From: Pseudomonas sp. RIT-PI-q
GTDB lineage: Bacteria; Pseudomonadota; Gammaproteobacteria; Pseudomonadales; Pseudomonadaceae
Reading direction: 5' to 3'
Length of the DNA stretch: 49,115 bases
NCBI RefSeq assembly: GCF_001297125.1
Contig: NZ_LHPC01000010.1
Coordinates: forward strand, 1 to 49,115
Both the position numbers and the translations under genes were made by a program. A model generated the notes under the pieces. It saw only the letters and a list, made by a program, of their open reading frames with translations, was not told the DNA's origin and did not search any database. Positions 1 through 7,833 of the stretch are shown here, one piece after another; within the stretch, counting starts at the first letter, position 1, and every line of letters starts with the position of its first letter.

Positions 1-17
1 ATCAAACTCTTCAGTTC
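1..17 (-). rRNA. rrs: 16S ribosomal RNA, 5' end only
   Basis: Read on the minus strand, the first 17 bases give GAACTGAAGAGTTTGAT, the 5' end of Pseudomonas 16S rRNA; the rest lies outside the window. The sequence upstream of it is a typical rrn leader, with boxA at 166-179 and three promoters. The exact mature end is uncertain by a few bases. Confidence 0.92.
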
Positions 18-165
18 AAACATCTTTGGGTTTTTAAGAAACCCTAAACTTGGCTCAGCAATCGTTGGTTACATCTTTGATTTCTCGCGGAGTAACTTGT
101 GATGCTGATAATCTTGTTGACTATCAGCCTGACTCCACAAGCACCCACACGAATTGCTTGATTCA

Positions 166-179
166 GTTGTTAAAGAGCG
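166..179 (-). promoter_or_regulatory. rrn leader boxA antitermination element
   Basis: On the minus strand this reads CGCTCTTTAACAAC, one base from the classical boxA (TGCTCTTTAACAA) that loads the Nus antitermination complex in rRNA leaders. It sits about 150 bases before the 16S 5' end, the usual place. Confidence 0.85.
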
Positions 180-213
180 GTTGATCAAGACTTTCGTCTC
201 AACCGAGGCGCGC

Positions 214-241
214 ATTCTACAGCGCCCCCTGTATCTGTCAA
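214..241 (-). promoter_or_regulatory. rrn promoter, proximal
   Basis: Minus strand -35 TTGACA (236-241), 16-base spacer, -10 TAGAAT (214-219), followed by a GC-rich discriminator (GCGCGCC) typical of promoters under stringent control. Upstream of the -35, positions 242-270 are A/T-tract rich and resemble an UP element. A 16-base spacer is characteristic of rRNA promoters. Confidence 0.85.
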
Positions 242-322
242 GCGGTTATTTTTCGAAGTTTTCAAAGTTTCCTTTGCAACTTCAACCACTTGCGCCTCCG
301 ATCTCTCGTTAGCGGGAGGCGA

Positions 323-350
323 ATTCTACAGCGTTACTCGCTGCTGTCAA
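323..350 (-). promoter_or_regulatory. rrn promoter, middle
   Basis: Minus strand -35 TTGACA (345-350), 16-base spacer, -10 TAGAAT (323-328), then a GC-rich discriminator (TCGCC). Same hexamers and spacing as the proximal promoter 109 bases away, so a tandem rrn promoter. Confidence 0.82.
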
Positions 351-525
351 CACCTCTTTTGAGCCGCTTTCGACCGAGAAGATCGAATCGTTGATAAGGC
401 GAAAACACACTGCCTTAATAACTCCTTCCAGGCTTCGATGAACTGAAGCAACCCGCTGCCGAAAACTGCGTAACTCTTTGTTTACCAATGAGTTTTCCGT
501 TTCGACTGCGCCGGAAGTGGGGCGA

Positions 526-553
526 ATTATAGACTTCCAGAGTCTGCCGTCAA
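526..553 (-). promoter_or_regulatory. rrn promoter, distal
   Basis: Minus strand -35 TTGACG (548-553), 16-base spacer, consensus -10 TATAAT (526-531), then TCGCCCC. An A/T-rich stretch upstream (554-580) may act as an UP element. It is the third promoter with an identical 16-base spacer reading toward the 16S gene. Confidence 0.78.
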
Positions 554-609
554 CACTTAATTACAGTTTTCTATCACCAACTTGCGGATCGCCGCAAAGC
601 AGCCCATTT

Positions 610-650
610 CCTTCTATATAGAAGAGCAATTCACGCCCTTCTATATAGAT
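610..650. repeat. Duplicated 13-base motif containing a perfect palindrome
   Basis: CCTTCTATATAGA occurs at 610-622 and again at 637-649, a 27-base offset. The first copy extends into the perfect 14-base palindrome CTTCTATATAGAAG (611-624). It lies between the end of exbD and the distal rrn promoter. It could be a paired protein-binding site for rrn control or a relic; nothing identifies the factor. Confidence 0.5.
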
Positions 651-691
651 GAACAGCAAATCGACTACCAACCCCACTACCCGGCGCTCAC

Positions 692-1093
692 TCACTTCGC
701 CGTAATCACCGACAACTTGGTAATCCCCGCCCGCTCGATAGAAGCCATAGCCCGGGCCACTTCGCCATAATTCACCCCGTTGTCCGCCTGCAACTGCACA
801 CGGACGTCGGGGTTTTTCGCCTTGGCAGCTTGCAGGTTGAACTCGAGCAGATCCGCCTGGATTTCATCCTTGTTGATGAACACCTTACCCTTGTCGTCGA
901 TGCTCACCACCAGCGGATCCTTCTGTTCCACCGGCGCCACCGATTCGGTCTTTGGCAGGTTGATCGGGATCGCATTGGTCAGCAGCGGCGCGGTGACGAT
1001 AAACACCACCAGCAGCACCAACATGACGTCCACCAATGGCGTGACGTTGATCTCGCTGAGCACTTCATCGCTGTCTTGGGTCGAGAACGCCAT
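692..1093 (-). CDS. exbD: Biopolymer transport protein ExbD (TonB system)
   Basis: Inner-membrane partner of ExbB in the proton-motive-force motor that energises TonB. The 133-residue protein has the family layout: a short cytoplasmic N-terminus, one membrane segment (motif VDVMLVLLVVFIV, whose aspartate is the conserved proton-path residue), then a periplasmic domain. The start at 1093 is chosen because the protein then begins MAFSTQDSDEVLSEINVTP, as in the family, with AAGGAGG about ten bases upstream. A longer in-frame start at 1135 would add 14 basic residues inside exbB. The start lies 1 base past the exbB stop. This is the last gene of tonB-exbB-exbD and of the long minus-strand run. 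Confidence 0.93.
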   Translation of the reverse strand: MAFSTQDSDEVLSEINVTPLVDVMLVLLVVFIVTAPLLTNAIPINLPKTESVAPVEQKDPLVVSIDDKGKVFINKDEIQADLLEFNLQAAKAKNPDVRVQLQADNGVNYGEVARAMASIERAGITKLSVITAK

Positions 1094-1094
1094 A

Positions 1095-1820
1095 TCAGGA
1101 CGCCTCCTTGACTTTCTGCCCGGCGACGGTCGCACCGGATTTGCTCAGCACAGGATGCAGCAGCACACGGAACGCGTTTTTCTGCGCCAGGCTGTAGAAG
1201 TCGTGGGCGAAGTCATCGAGGTCGGCGGCGGTCAGTTTCAGGCGACGCAGAAAGTAGTTGTAGACCAGCACCGCCGGCACCGCGACGGCGATACCCACAC
1301 CGGTGGCGACGAGGGCGGCACCAATCGGCCCGGCCACGGTTTCCAGGCTCGCCGAGCCCGCCGCACTGATGCCTTTCAGGGCCGACATGATCCCCCAGAC
1401 AGTGCCGAACAGACCGATAAAGGGCGAGGTGCTGCCGATACTGGCGAGGATAGCCAAGCCGCTTTCCAGCGAGCGTCGTTCCCGCACGATCTGCTGGCGC
1501 AGGGCGCGTTCGAGGCGGTCTTGATGGTTGATTGCCTGGCTCAAGTCGGCGGCATGCGCGTCCTCCGGCACCTGGATCGCAGCGTAACCGGCCAGCGCGA
1601 CGCGAGCGGCGGCGCCCGGTTGGCTATGGGCCAATTCAGCGGCGGAATCGAGACTGGAAGCGGCCCAGAAGTGTTTATGGAATTTTCGATCCTGCGTCTT
1701 CAGGCGGGTGAACTGCACCCCCTTGAGCAAGGCAAGGCCCCAGGTTGCAACGGAAAACAGGATCAACAGCCAGATGACGGTGTGTTCGATGGATTCGAAG
1801 GGGGACGCGATTAGATTCAT
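1095..1820 (-). CDS. exbB: Biopolymer transport protein ExbB (MotA/TolQ/ExbB family)
   Basis: Forms the pentameric membrane channel of the TonB energising complex with ExbD. The 241-residue protein has an N-terminal membrane segment (about 12-32), a long cytoplasmic loop, and two C-terminal membrane helices (about 135-160 and 170-195) in the conserved region SPFIGLFGTVWGIM...GPIGAALVATGVGIAVAVPAVL. The sequence and 241-residue length fit ExbB better than TolQ, and tonB and exbD flank it. It is separated from tonB by 84 bases and abuts exbD. A second TonB system elsewhere in the genome is common in Pseudomonas, so this may be a dedicated copy. Confidence 0.94.
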   Translation of the reverse strand: MNLIASPFESIEHTVIWLLILFSVATWGLALLKGVQFTRLKTQDRKFHKHFWAASSLDSAAELAHSQPGAAARVALAGYAAIQVPEDAHAADLSQAINHQDRLERALRQQIVRERRSLESGLAILASIGSTSPFIGLFGTVWGIMSALKGISAAGSASLETVAGPIGAALVATGVGIAVAVPAVLVYNYFLRRLKLTAADLDDFAHDFYSLAQKNAFRVLLHPVLSKSGATVAGQKVKEAS

Positions 1821-1904
1821 GGTGGGCGCTCTCTGATATTAAGTTCTTTGAGTGGCTGTGCTCCTTTTGTGGGGTGGCACTCTGTTGCTGCGGAGGAAAC
1901 CGAC

Positions 1905-2714
1905 TTATTTGATCTTGAAATCGATGGGCACGCTGACCCAACCATCCAGGGCAACATCGCCCTGCTTGGCCGGGACGAAACTCCAGCGCTTGACCGCTGC
2001 CAGTGCGGCGTCGTCAAGTTGATCGCGGCCACTGCTTTTCTGGATCTGGATCTCACCGGGTTTGCCGCTGGCCAGGACATGCACCCGCAGCAGCACCGTG
2101 CCTTCCCAGCCGCGACGCATCGCCAGTGACGGGTATTCCGGCGCCGGGTTCTTCAGATAACCGGCGCTGGCCGACGCCGGGGTCACCGGTTTTGGCGCGG
2201 GGGGTGCCGGAGGGGCCGGCGCGGCGACCGGTTGTGGCGGCGCAGGGGGTGCGGGCGGCTGCTCCACTGGCTTAGCCACGGGCTTGGGAACCGGTTTGAC
2301 CACGGGCTTAGGCTTGGGGACAGGTTTGGGTGGTGGTGGTTTCACGGCCAGTTCATCTTCAACCGGCGGTGGCGGTTCGACTACCGGCTGTGGAATCGGC
2401 TCGGGCGGCGGCACCACCCCCGGTGGCGCCGGCTGGGAGAATTTGATGGGCATCGGCGGGATCTCCGGGGGCACCACGGGCAACGCCGGCGGTGGGGCCT
2501 GGTTAACCCAGACAATCACCGCGCCATGCAGCACCAACGCGAACACCCCCAACAAGACCACTTCGCGACGACTCAATACGCGCTTGGGCGTGCTGTGCAG
2601 ACGCGATAGCGCCAAGGGCTCCCGAAAAACCCGACCAAGGTCGAGCAGCTCGCCGCCGGGCAGCGGGTGCCGGAACACCTCTAGGGCACTTCTGGCGCTC
2701 TGGACATTGCCCAT
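1905..2714 (-). CDS. tonB: Energy transducer TonB
   Basis: Couples the ExbB/ExbD motor to outer-membrane TonB-dependent receptors. The 269-residue protein has a cytoplasmic N-terminal extension of about 48 residues (longer than the E. coli type, as in some pseudomonad TonBs) and one membrane anchor (about 49-70, VVLLGVFALVLHGAVIVW). A long proline-rich periplasmic spacer with KP/PP repeats (about 75-180) follows, then the C-terminal domain with YPSLAMRRGWEGTVLLRVHV and the closing SVPIDFKIK. The start at 2714 has GGAG seven bases upstream; the alternative ATG at 2718 is in another frame. First gene of tonB-exbB-exbD, 116 bases downstream of the rhodanese-lyase fusion on the same strand, so it may be co-transcribed with the sulfur cluster. 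Confidence 0.93.
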   Translation of the reverse strand: MGNVQSARSALEVFRHPLPGGELLDLGRVFREPLALSRLHSTPKRVLSRREVVLLGVFALVLHGAVIVWVNQAPPPALPVVPPEIPPMPIKFSQPAPPGVVPPPEPIPQPVVEPPPPVEDELAVKPPPPKPVPKPKPVVKPVPKPVAKPVEQPPAPPAPPQPVAAPAPPAPPAPKPVTPASASAGYLKNPAPEYPSLAMRRGWEGTVLLRVHVLASGKPGEIQIQKSSGRDQLDDAALAAVKRWSFVPAKQGDVALDGWVSVPIDFKIK

Positions 2715-2723
2715 TCATTAACT

Positions 2724-2755
2724 CCTGTAGACCTTTGAATTTATCTGCCTACAGG
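2724..2755 (-). promoter_or_regulatory. Hairpin overlapping the tonB ribosome-binding site
   Basis: The inverted repeat CCTGTAG (minus strand, 2755-2749) pairs with CTACAGG (2730-2724) across an 18-base loop. The second arm contains the AGG of the tonB Shine-Dalgarno sequence, so pairing would hide the ribosome-binding site. Regulatory use is inferred. Confidence 0.4.
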
Positions 2756-2830
2756 CATAATCAACGAAAGCTATTATCTCTTAAAAGAATATTTAATTAT
2801 CCAAATATGCAATTTGTGCATAACGATCCA

Positions 2831-5611
2831 CTAAGCGAAAGTGCCAACCCAGGTTGCCGCAGCGAATCCCCGCTGCAAATCCTCGATCAACGCCTCGACA
2901 TCCTCCAGCCCGATGTGCAACCGCAGTACCGGATTCATTGCGCGATCTGCGGCGCTGACACGATCCGTCGTGTCAGTAATCGTAATCAGGCTTTCGTAGC
3001 CGCCCCAGGAAGCACCCAGACCAAACAGCTGGAGCGCATCGATGAATCGCTCGACATAGGCGCCGTCTACATCGCGCAGTTCGAAGGACAGCAGACCGTT
3101 GCTGCCGTTGAAATCCCGCTGCCACAAGGCGTGACCAGGATGATCAGGCAAGGCCGGATGGAAAACCCGTTTCACCTGCGGTTGCGTTTGCAGCCACTGA
3201 GCGACTTCCAGGGCCTGGCGCTCGTGCACCTCCAGGCGTGGCGCCAGGGTGCGTGCGCCGCGCAGCACCAGGTAGGCATCGTCCGGGCTGACCGTACTGC
3301 CAAAAGTGTCGCTCATGGCGGCCAGCGCCGGCCAGACTTCTTCCCGCGTGCAGACGCTGCCCATCACCACATCACTATGGCCGCACAGGTATTTGGTCAA
3401 CGCCATGATCGAGATGTCCGCGCCCAGGGCCAGTGGCCGATACAGGTAGCCCGAGCCCCACGTGTTGTCCACCGCCAGCAGGATGCCCCGCGGCTTGCAG
3501 AGCGCGGCGATGGCCGGCAAGTCGCAGAGTTCATACAGCAATGAACCAGGCACTTCGGTGTAGACCATTTTGGTGTTGGCTTGCAGCTGCGCTTGCAGGC
3601 CGCTGCCGTCCGCCGCGAAGTAGCTGACCTGGATGCCAAACGGTTCAAGAAATTCTTTGGCCAGACGTCGCACCGGCGAGTACACCGCATCGGTGATCAG
3701 CACATGATCGCCGGGGCGCAGGTAGGCCAGGAACGTCTGCGCGACCGCTGCCAGCCCAGTGCCGAACAAGCGGGTGCGATAGCCACCCTCCAGTTCGCTG
3801 ACCAGGTCTTCCAGGGCGAAGGCCGTCGGGTTGCCTCGGGCGCCATAGCTCAGGACCCGCTCGCTGTCGCGACGGGAACGGGCGTCGCGCATCTGCGCAA
3901 GGTTGTCGAACAGTACGGTGCTTAAGCGGGTGACCGGCACGTTGACGGCCCGACCGCCTCCGCCCTTCTCGTTACGCGCCGAATGGACCAGGCGAGTACG
4001 TACCCGTGCATCATTACGCGCTTGTGGTTGCAGCGGCTTGAGACTGGCGATTTCTTCTTCGCTCATCTGCGCCAGCAAGCCGATTTCCCAGGCCAAGTAC
4101 TGACGCGCCGCGTCTTTGTTACCGGAATGACGATCGTGGGTGAAGAACAGAAAATCAATGCAGTGCGCATCGGGCGGTGTATGGGCATTCTCTTGCACGG
4201 CAAAACCCGCCGCGCGCCAGGCACCGAGACCACCGTCCAGCAGCCTGGTTTGTGCGCGCTGAACTTCGGGCAATTCCAGCGCTGCAAAAGCGCCCAGCCG
4301 TGGATCATCGACCAGCAACACCAAAGGCCGCTGCTCACCGGCAACCTCTGCCGCCAACCTCGAACGGATCGACCAACGCGCACCGGCAATATGACCTTTG
4401 CGATAGACCATGCTCGGACGCAGATCCACCAGCACAACCGCGTCATCCTTCAGCGCATCGGCCAGTCCTTGTGCGGTGATCAAGGGCAACGCCTCGTGAG
4501 CGGCGGCCTCAAGCGCGGGCAACGCCAACCCACTGCTCACCCCGTCCGCCAGAACATAAGCTTCATGGCCCAATTGCCGCAGCCAACTGGCTACGATTGG
4601 TGCCCGCACGCCATCGCTGTCGATCAGCACCAACCGCGCCTGACGCACGCCGACATACAGATCGGTGGATTGAATCAACTGCCCGCCCGGTGTGTGTTGA
4701 GCGCCCGGCAGACTGCCCTCGGCATACTCCTCGGCGGTACGCACATCACACAGGAACAGACTGCGTCCGACGTCCCTGCCCCACTGCTCAACCTGAGCGG
4801 CTTCAACGGTTTCCACCCCGGCCCGCGCCGCCAGTTGCGCGGCGGCGAGACGCTGAGCCGGCAAAATCTTCGACGACACCTCATCGGCATAGCGTCGGGT
4901 GCTGCCATGCTCCAACTGGAAATCTTCCAGATACCAGCCCTGAGTGCCGTTTTCCAAGGCGTACACAGGGTTCTTCAAACCGAGATTGATCAACGTCTGA
5001 GCGCCGATGATGCTGCGGGTGCGGCCGGCGCAATTGACCACAATCGGCGTGCGCTCGTCCGGCACCAGATCGTGAACGCGATAGCCCAACTCGCCGTTAG
5101 GGCAGCACACAGAACCGGGAATGGTCATCTTGCGGTATTCATCGAACGGCCGCCCATCGAGCACCACCAACGGCTCACCCCGGGCCTGCCATTCGGCCAG
5201 TTGTTGTGCGGTGACATGAGGGGTGTGACTGGCCTCCTCGACCAATTCGCCAAAGGCCTTGGAGGGCACATGCACACCGGCAAACAGCTCAAGACCAGCC
5301 GCCTTCCAGCCATTGGCACCGCCGTCGAGCACATGCACGTTGCCATAGCCCAGCGCCTGTAATCGCTGTGCAGAGCGCGCCGCGACTTCCCCGCCGTCCT
5401 GGTCATAAATCACCAGCCGTACTAGAGGATTCGGCGCCAGACGCCGGGCCTCCAGTTCCAGTCGGCTATAGGGCAAATTCACCCCGAAAAACAGGTGCGC
5501 TTCGCCATATTGGCCGTGTTCGCGCACATCAAATAGGGCAATCTCCTGCGCGTCGAACAGCCATTGTTGCAGTTGCCCTGGGGTTACGGTCTGGCTCATG
5601 GGAACGATCAT
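2831..5611 (-). CDS. Four-rhodanese / cystathionine beta-lyase fusion protein
   Basis: A 926-residue cytoplasmic protein. Residues 1-475 hold four rhodanese-type folds (about 10-110, 130-235, 275-365, 380-470). Only the second keeps a catalytic cysteine (VNCAGRTRS, Cys194); in the others the loop has Asp or no equivalent. Residues about 535-926 form a complete Cys/Met-metabolism PLP enzyme of the cystathionine beta-lyase type, with AVDNTWGSGYLY and the PLP lysine Lys740 in ALTKYLCGHSD. The linker (about 480-535) reads without a stop, so this looks like a real fusion of sulfurtransferase and C-S lyase. The start at 5611 overlaps the upstream stop as ATGA, with AAGG upstream; an internal ATG at 5599 has no ribosome-binding site. 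Probable role: beta-elimination of a cysteine conjugate, with sulfane sulfur taken by Cys194. Substrate unknown. Confidence 0.85.
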   Translation of the reverse strand: MIVPMSQTVTPGQLQQWLFDAQEIALFDVREHGQYGEAHLFFGVNLPYSRLELEARRLAPNPLVRLVIYDQDGGEVAARSAQRLQALGYGNVHVLDGGANGWKAAGLELFAGVHVPSKAFGELVEEASHTPHVTAQQLAEWQARGEPLVVLDGRPFDEYRKMTIPGSVCCPNGELGYRVHDLVPDERTPIVVNCAGRTRSIIGAQTLINLGLKNPVYALENGTQGWYLEDFQLEHGSTRRYADEVSSKILPAQRLAAAQLAARAGVETVEAAQVEQWGRDVGRSLFLCDVRTAEEYAEGSLPGAQHTPGGQLIQSTDLYVGVRQARLVLIDSDGVRAPIVASWLRQLGHEAYVLADGVSSGLALPALEAAAHEALPLITAQGLADALKDDAVVLVDLRPSMVYRKGHIAGARWSIRSRLAAEVAGEQRPLVLLVDDPRLGAFAALELPEVQRAQTRLLDGGLGAWRAAGFAVQENAHTPPDAHCIDFLFFTHDRHSGNKDAARQYLAWEIGLLAQMSEEEIASLKPLQPQARNDARVRTRLVHSARNEKGGGGRAVNVPVTRLSTVLFDNLAQMRDARSRRDSERVLSYGARGNPTAFALEDLVSELEGGYRTRLFGTGLAAVAQTFLAYLRPGDHVLITDAVYSPVRRLAKEFLEPFGIQVSYFAADGSGLQAQLQANTKMVYTEVPGSLLYELCDLPAIAALCKPRGILLAVDNTWGSGYLYRPLALGADISIMALTKYLCGHSDVVMGSVCTREEVWPALAAMSDTFGSTVSPDDAYLVLRGARTLAPRLEVHERQALEVAQWLQTQPQVKRVFHPALPDHPGHALWQRDFNGSNGLLSFELRDVDGAYVERFIDALQLFGLGASWGGYESLITITDTTDRVSAADRAMNPVLRLHIGLEDVEALIEDLQRGFAAATWVGTFA

Positions 5612-6204
5612 GCGTAGGCCTTGATCGACGGCGCCATTTGCGAGGCGTTGTAATTGAGAATGCGTCCGTCGCCCTCGACGCCGTAACGGCCGTTGAGGGA
5701 TTCCAGCGGCAAACCGTAGAGGTGGAAATGCAGGGTCGCTTGCTCGCCTTCGACACGGATGCCATGCAGGTCGTCACCGAGAAACGAGATCGACGTGCCG
5801 GGCTGCACGATCACTTCCTTTTCCAGGTGCAAGGTGGTGAAGCCCGGCTCGCGACCTTCATCATCCCGGGCGTAGACGTAGTTGATTTCCTGGCCTTCGA
5901 CCGCGCTGATGATGGCCCAGGTTTCATGGTTGTGCGCGATTGTACTTTTGCCCGGCAACAGCGAATTCAGGTACAGCGTCGGTGTGTCGCCGTCGTCATT
6001 GAGGCGATAGCGAAACGCCGTGCTGCCCTGCCCCGGCACCGGTGCCGGGAATTCGTCGAAGTTGAACAGATCACGGCGCTCGGCCAGGTTTTCCAGCAAG
6101 GCGACGATTTCCGCCAGCGCGGCGCGGTCGACGCCCCGTTGATTGATGACGCGGATTTTCTTCAGGAAATCCTCAATGACAGCGGCACGGTTAACGGTAC
6201 TCAT
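5608..6204 (-). CDS. Cysteine-dioxygenase-type thiol dioxygenase (cupin)
   Basis: Non-haem iron dioxygenase converting a thiol to its sulfinate: cysteine to cysteine sulfinate, or 3-mercaptopropionate in one bacterial branch. The 198-residue cupin keeps the three-histidine iron site: His91 and His93 in AHNHETW, and His147 in DDLHGI. Glu104 and Tyr163-Gly164 in HFHLYG also match the family. The residue that separates Arg-type from Gln-type enzymes could not be placed with confidence, so the substrate is open. The stop overlaps the fusion-protein start (ATGA); the ATPase gene is 17 bases upstream. Its place among an amino-acid ABC transporter and a C-S lyase supports thiol catabolism. Confidence 0.85.
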   Translation of the reverse strand: MSTVNRAAVIEDFLKKIRVINQRGVDRAALAEIVALLENLAERRDLFNFDEFPAPVPGQGSTAFRYRLNDDGDTPTLYLNSLLPGKSTIAHNHETWAIISAVEGQEINYVYARDDEGREPGFTTLHLEKEVIVQPGTSISFLGDDLHGIRVEGEQATLHFHLYGLPLESLNGRYGVEGDGRILNYNASQMAPSIKAYA

Positions 6205-6221
6205 GAACAGGCTCCTCAGTA

Positions 6222-7058
6222 TTAGACGGACAGGCTGTAGCGACTCAGATTGGTCAGCAGGTAGGGATCGTGAGCGATCACAGGTCGGCGCCCCGGATCG
6301 CCCAGGGCGTGACGGAGAAATTCCTGGGTACGTTCGCTGGTGGGGTTCTGGAAGATTTGCGCGGCGCTGCCGTGCTCGACGATCACGCCGTTTTCGGTGA
6401 AGTAAACGATGTCGCTGATTTCTTCGGCGAAGCGCATTTCATGGGTCACCAGCACGCAGGTCATGCCCTCCTCAGTCAGCTCGCGAATCACCGTCAGCAC
6501 CTCGCCGACGGTTTCCGGGTCGAGGGCCGAGGTCACTTCATCGAACAGAATCAGTTCCGGGCGCATGGTCAGCGCCCGGGCAATCGCCACCCGCTGTTGC
6601 TGGCCGCCGGACAACTGTCCCGGATAGGCATCGGCCTTGTGCTCCATCCGCACCTTGGCCAACAACGCCCGTGCGTCTTTTTCGGCATCGACGCGGCTGC
6701 GACCCAGGACCTTGCGCGGCGCAATCACCAGGTTTTCCAGCACCGACAAATGCGGGAACAGGTTGTACTGCTGGAACACAAACCCCACACGTTTGCGCAA
6801 CTCGATGCGCTGGGCTTCCTTGGCCAGGGTGTGAACCTCGGTGGCGCCGACGCGGATGCACCCGCGCTGGGGCTGCAACAGGCCGGTGATGCAGCGCAGG
6901 ATGGTCGACTTGCCCGAGCCGGACGGACCGATGATCGACACGGCCTGGCCGCGATACACGTCGAGGTCGATGCCCTTGAGTACCGGGTTGCTGGCGAAGG
7001 ACAGGTGCAGGTCGCGTAGGCTGACCAAGGGCTCGGCGACGGTTTCAGTAGAAGGCAT
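6222..7058 (-). CDS. Polar amino-acid ABC transporter, ATP-binding protein
   Basis: ATPase of the importer encoded by the next four transporter genes upstream. The 278-residue protein shows Walker A (GPSGSGKST), Q-loop (VFQQYNLFPHL), signature (LSGGQQQRVAIARAL), Walker B with catalytic Glu (LILFDEVTSALDPE) and the H-loop (VLVTHEM), the GlnQ/HisP pattern of polar amino-acid importers. The start at 7058 (MPSTETVAEP) is chosen over an ATG 51 bases upstream because GGAG lies seven bases before it and the longer form adds non-family sequence. It overlaps the permease gene by 14 bases, indicating translational coupling. Confidence 0.93.
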   Translation of the reverse strand: MPSTETVAEPLVSLRDLHLSFASNPVLKGIDLDVYRGQAVSIIGPSGSGKSTILRCITGLLQPQRGCIRVGATEVHTLAKEAQRIELRKRVGFVFQQYNLFPHLSVLENLVIAPRKVLGRSRVDAEKDARALLAKVRMEHKADAYPGQLSGGQQQRVAIARALTMRPELILFDEVTSALDPETVGEVLTVIRELTEEGMTCVLVTHEMRFAEEISDIVYFTENGVIVEHGSAAQIFQNPTSERTQEFLRHALGDPGRRPVIAHDPYLLTNLSRYSLSV

Positions 7059-7833
7059 AACGTCGCTCCAGGCGTTGGGTGAGTCGGGAAATCGGATAGC
7101 AGTAAGCAAAAAACAGCACCAGCAAACTCAGGTAAATCACCACGGTGAAGCCGGTCATGTTCACGGTGTTGCTGGCGATTTGCGCGGTGTCGATCACGTC
7201 ATGCACACCCACCAGTGAGGCCAGTGCAGTGCCCATGGTGATCACCGCATACAGGTTCATCCACGGCGGCAACATGCGCTTGAAGCACTGCGGCAGGATG
7301 ATCGAACGGAAAATCTGCCCGCGCGTGAAGGCCAGGGAACGAGCGGCTTCCCATTGGGTGCTGGGGATCGATGCAATGGCGCCACGGAAGATTTCCGCGA
7401 CGTTGGCACTCGCCGGCAAGGCTAGGCCGATCGTGACCTTGACCCAGTCCGGGAACGAAACATAGGCGCTGCCGATGTGGATCTCGAACGGGAACACGTA
7501 GGTGGTGAAATAGATCAGCACCAGCCAAGGAGCATTGCGAAAAATCTGCACCCAGATCCGTGCCGGCAAACACAGCAGACGCAACGGCGAAAGCGCCAGT
7601 GCCCCGACCAACAAGCCCAACAACGAGCCCAGCCCGATCGCCACCAGACTGATCAGAATGTTCAGCCCAAAGCCTGCGGCCAGGGCCGGCGACCACTGCA
7701 GCAAGGCGTTGAACACCGGGCTTTGCGGCGCGAAATACACCAGCCACAGCACCGCGCCAGCCAACAGCAACAGCTTGCCGACATGCCGACGCGGCCAGGT
7801 CACCGGGGCAATGACGGACGATTCAATGGCCAT
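7045..7833 (-). CDS. Polar amino-acid ABC transporter, permease (HisM/GlnP type)
   Basis: Inner-membrane permease of 262 residues with about five helices. The ABC permease coupling region EAARSLAFTRGQIFRSIILPQ and the TM1-TM2 segment LNILISLVAIGLGSLLGLLVG are typical of the His/Glu/Gln/Arg family. It overlaps the second permease by 11 bases and the ATPase by 14, so the three are co-translated. The pair of unlike permeases implies a heterodimeric channel. Confidence 0.92.
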   Translation of the reverse strand: MAIESSVIAPVTWPRRHVGKLLLLAGAVLWLVYFAPQSPVFNALLQWSPALAAGFGLNILISLVAIGLGSLLGLLVGALALSPLRLLCLPARIWVQIFRNAPWLVLIYFTTYVFPFEIHIGSAYVSFPDWVKVTIGLALPASANVAEIFRGAIASIPSTQWEAARSLAFTRGQIFRSIILPQCFKRMLPPWMNLYAVITMGTALASLVGVHDVIDTAQIASNTVNMTGFTVVIYLSLLVLFFAYCYPISRLTQRLERRYAFY

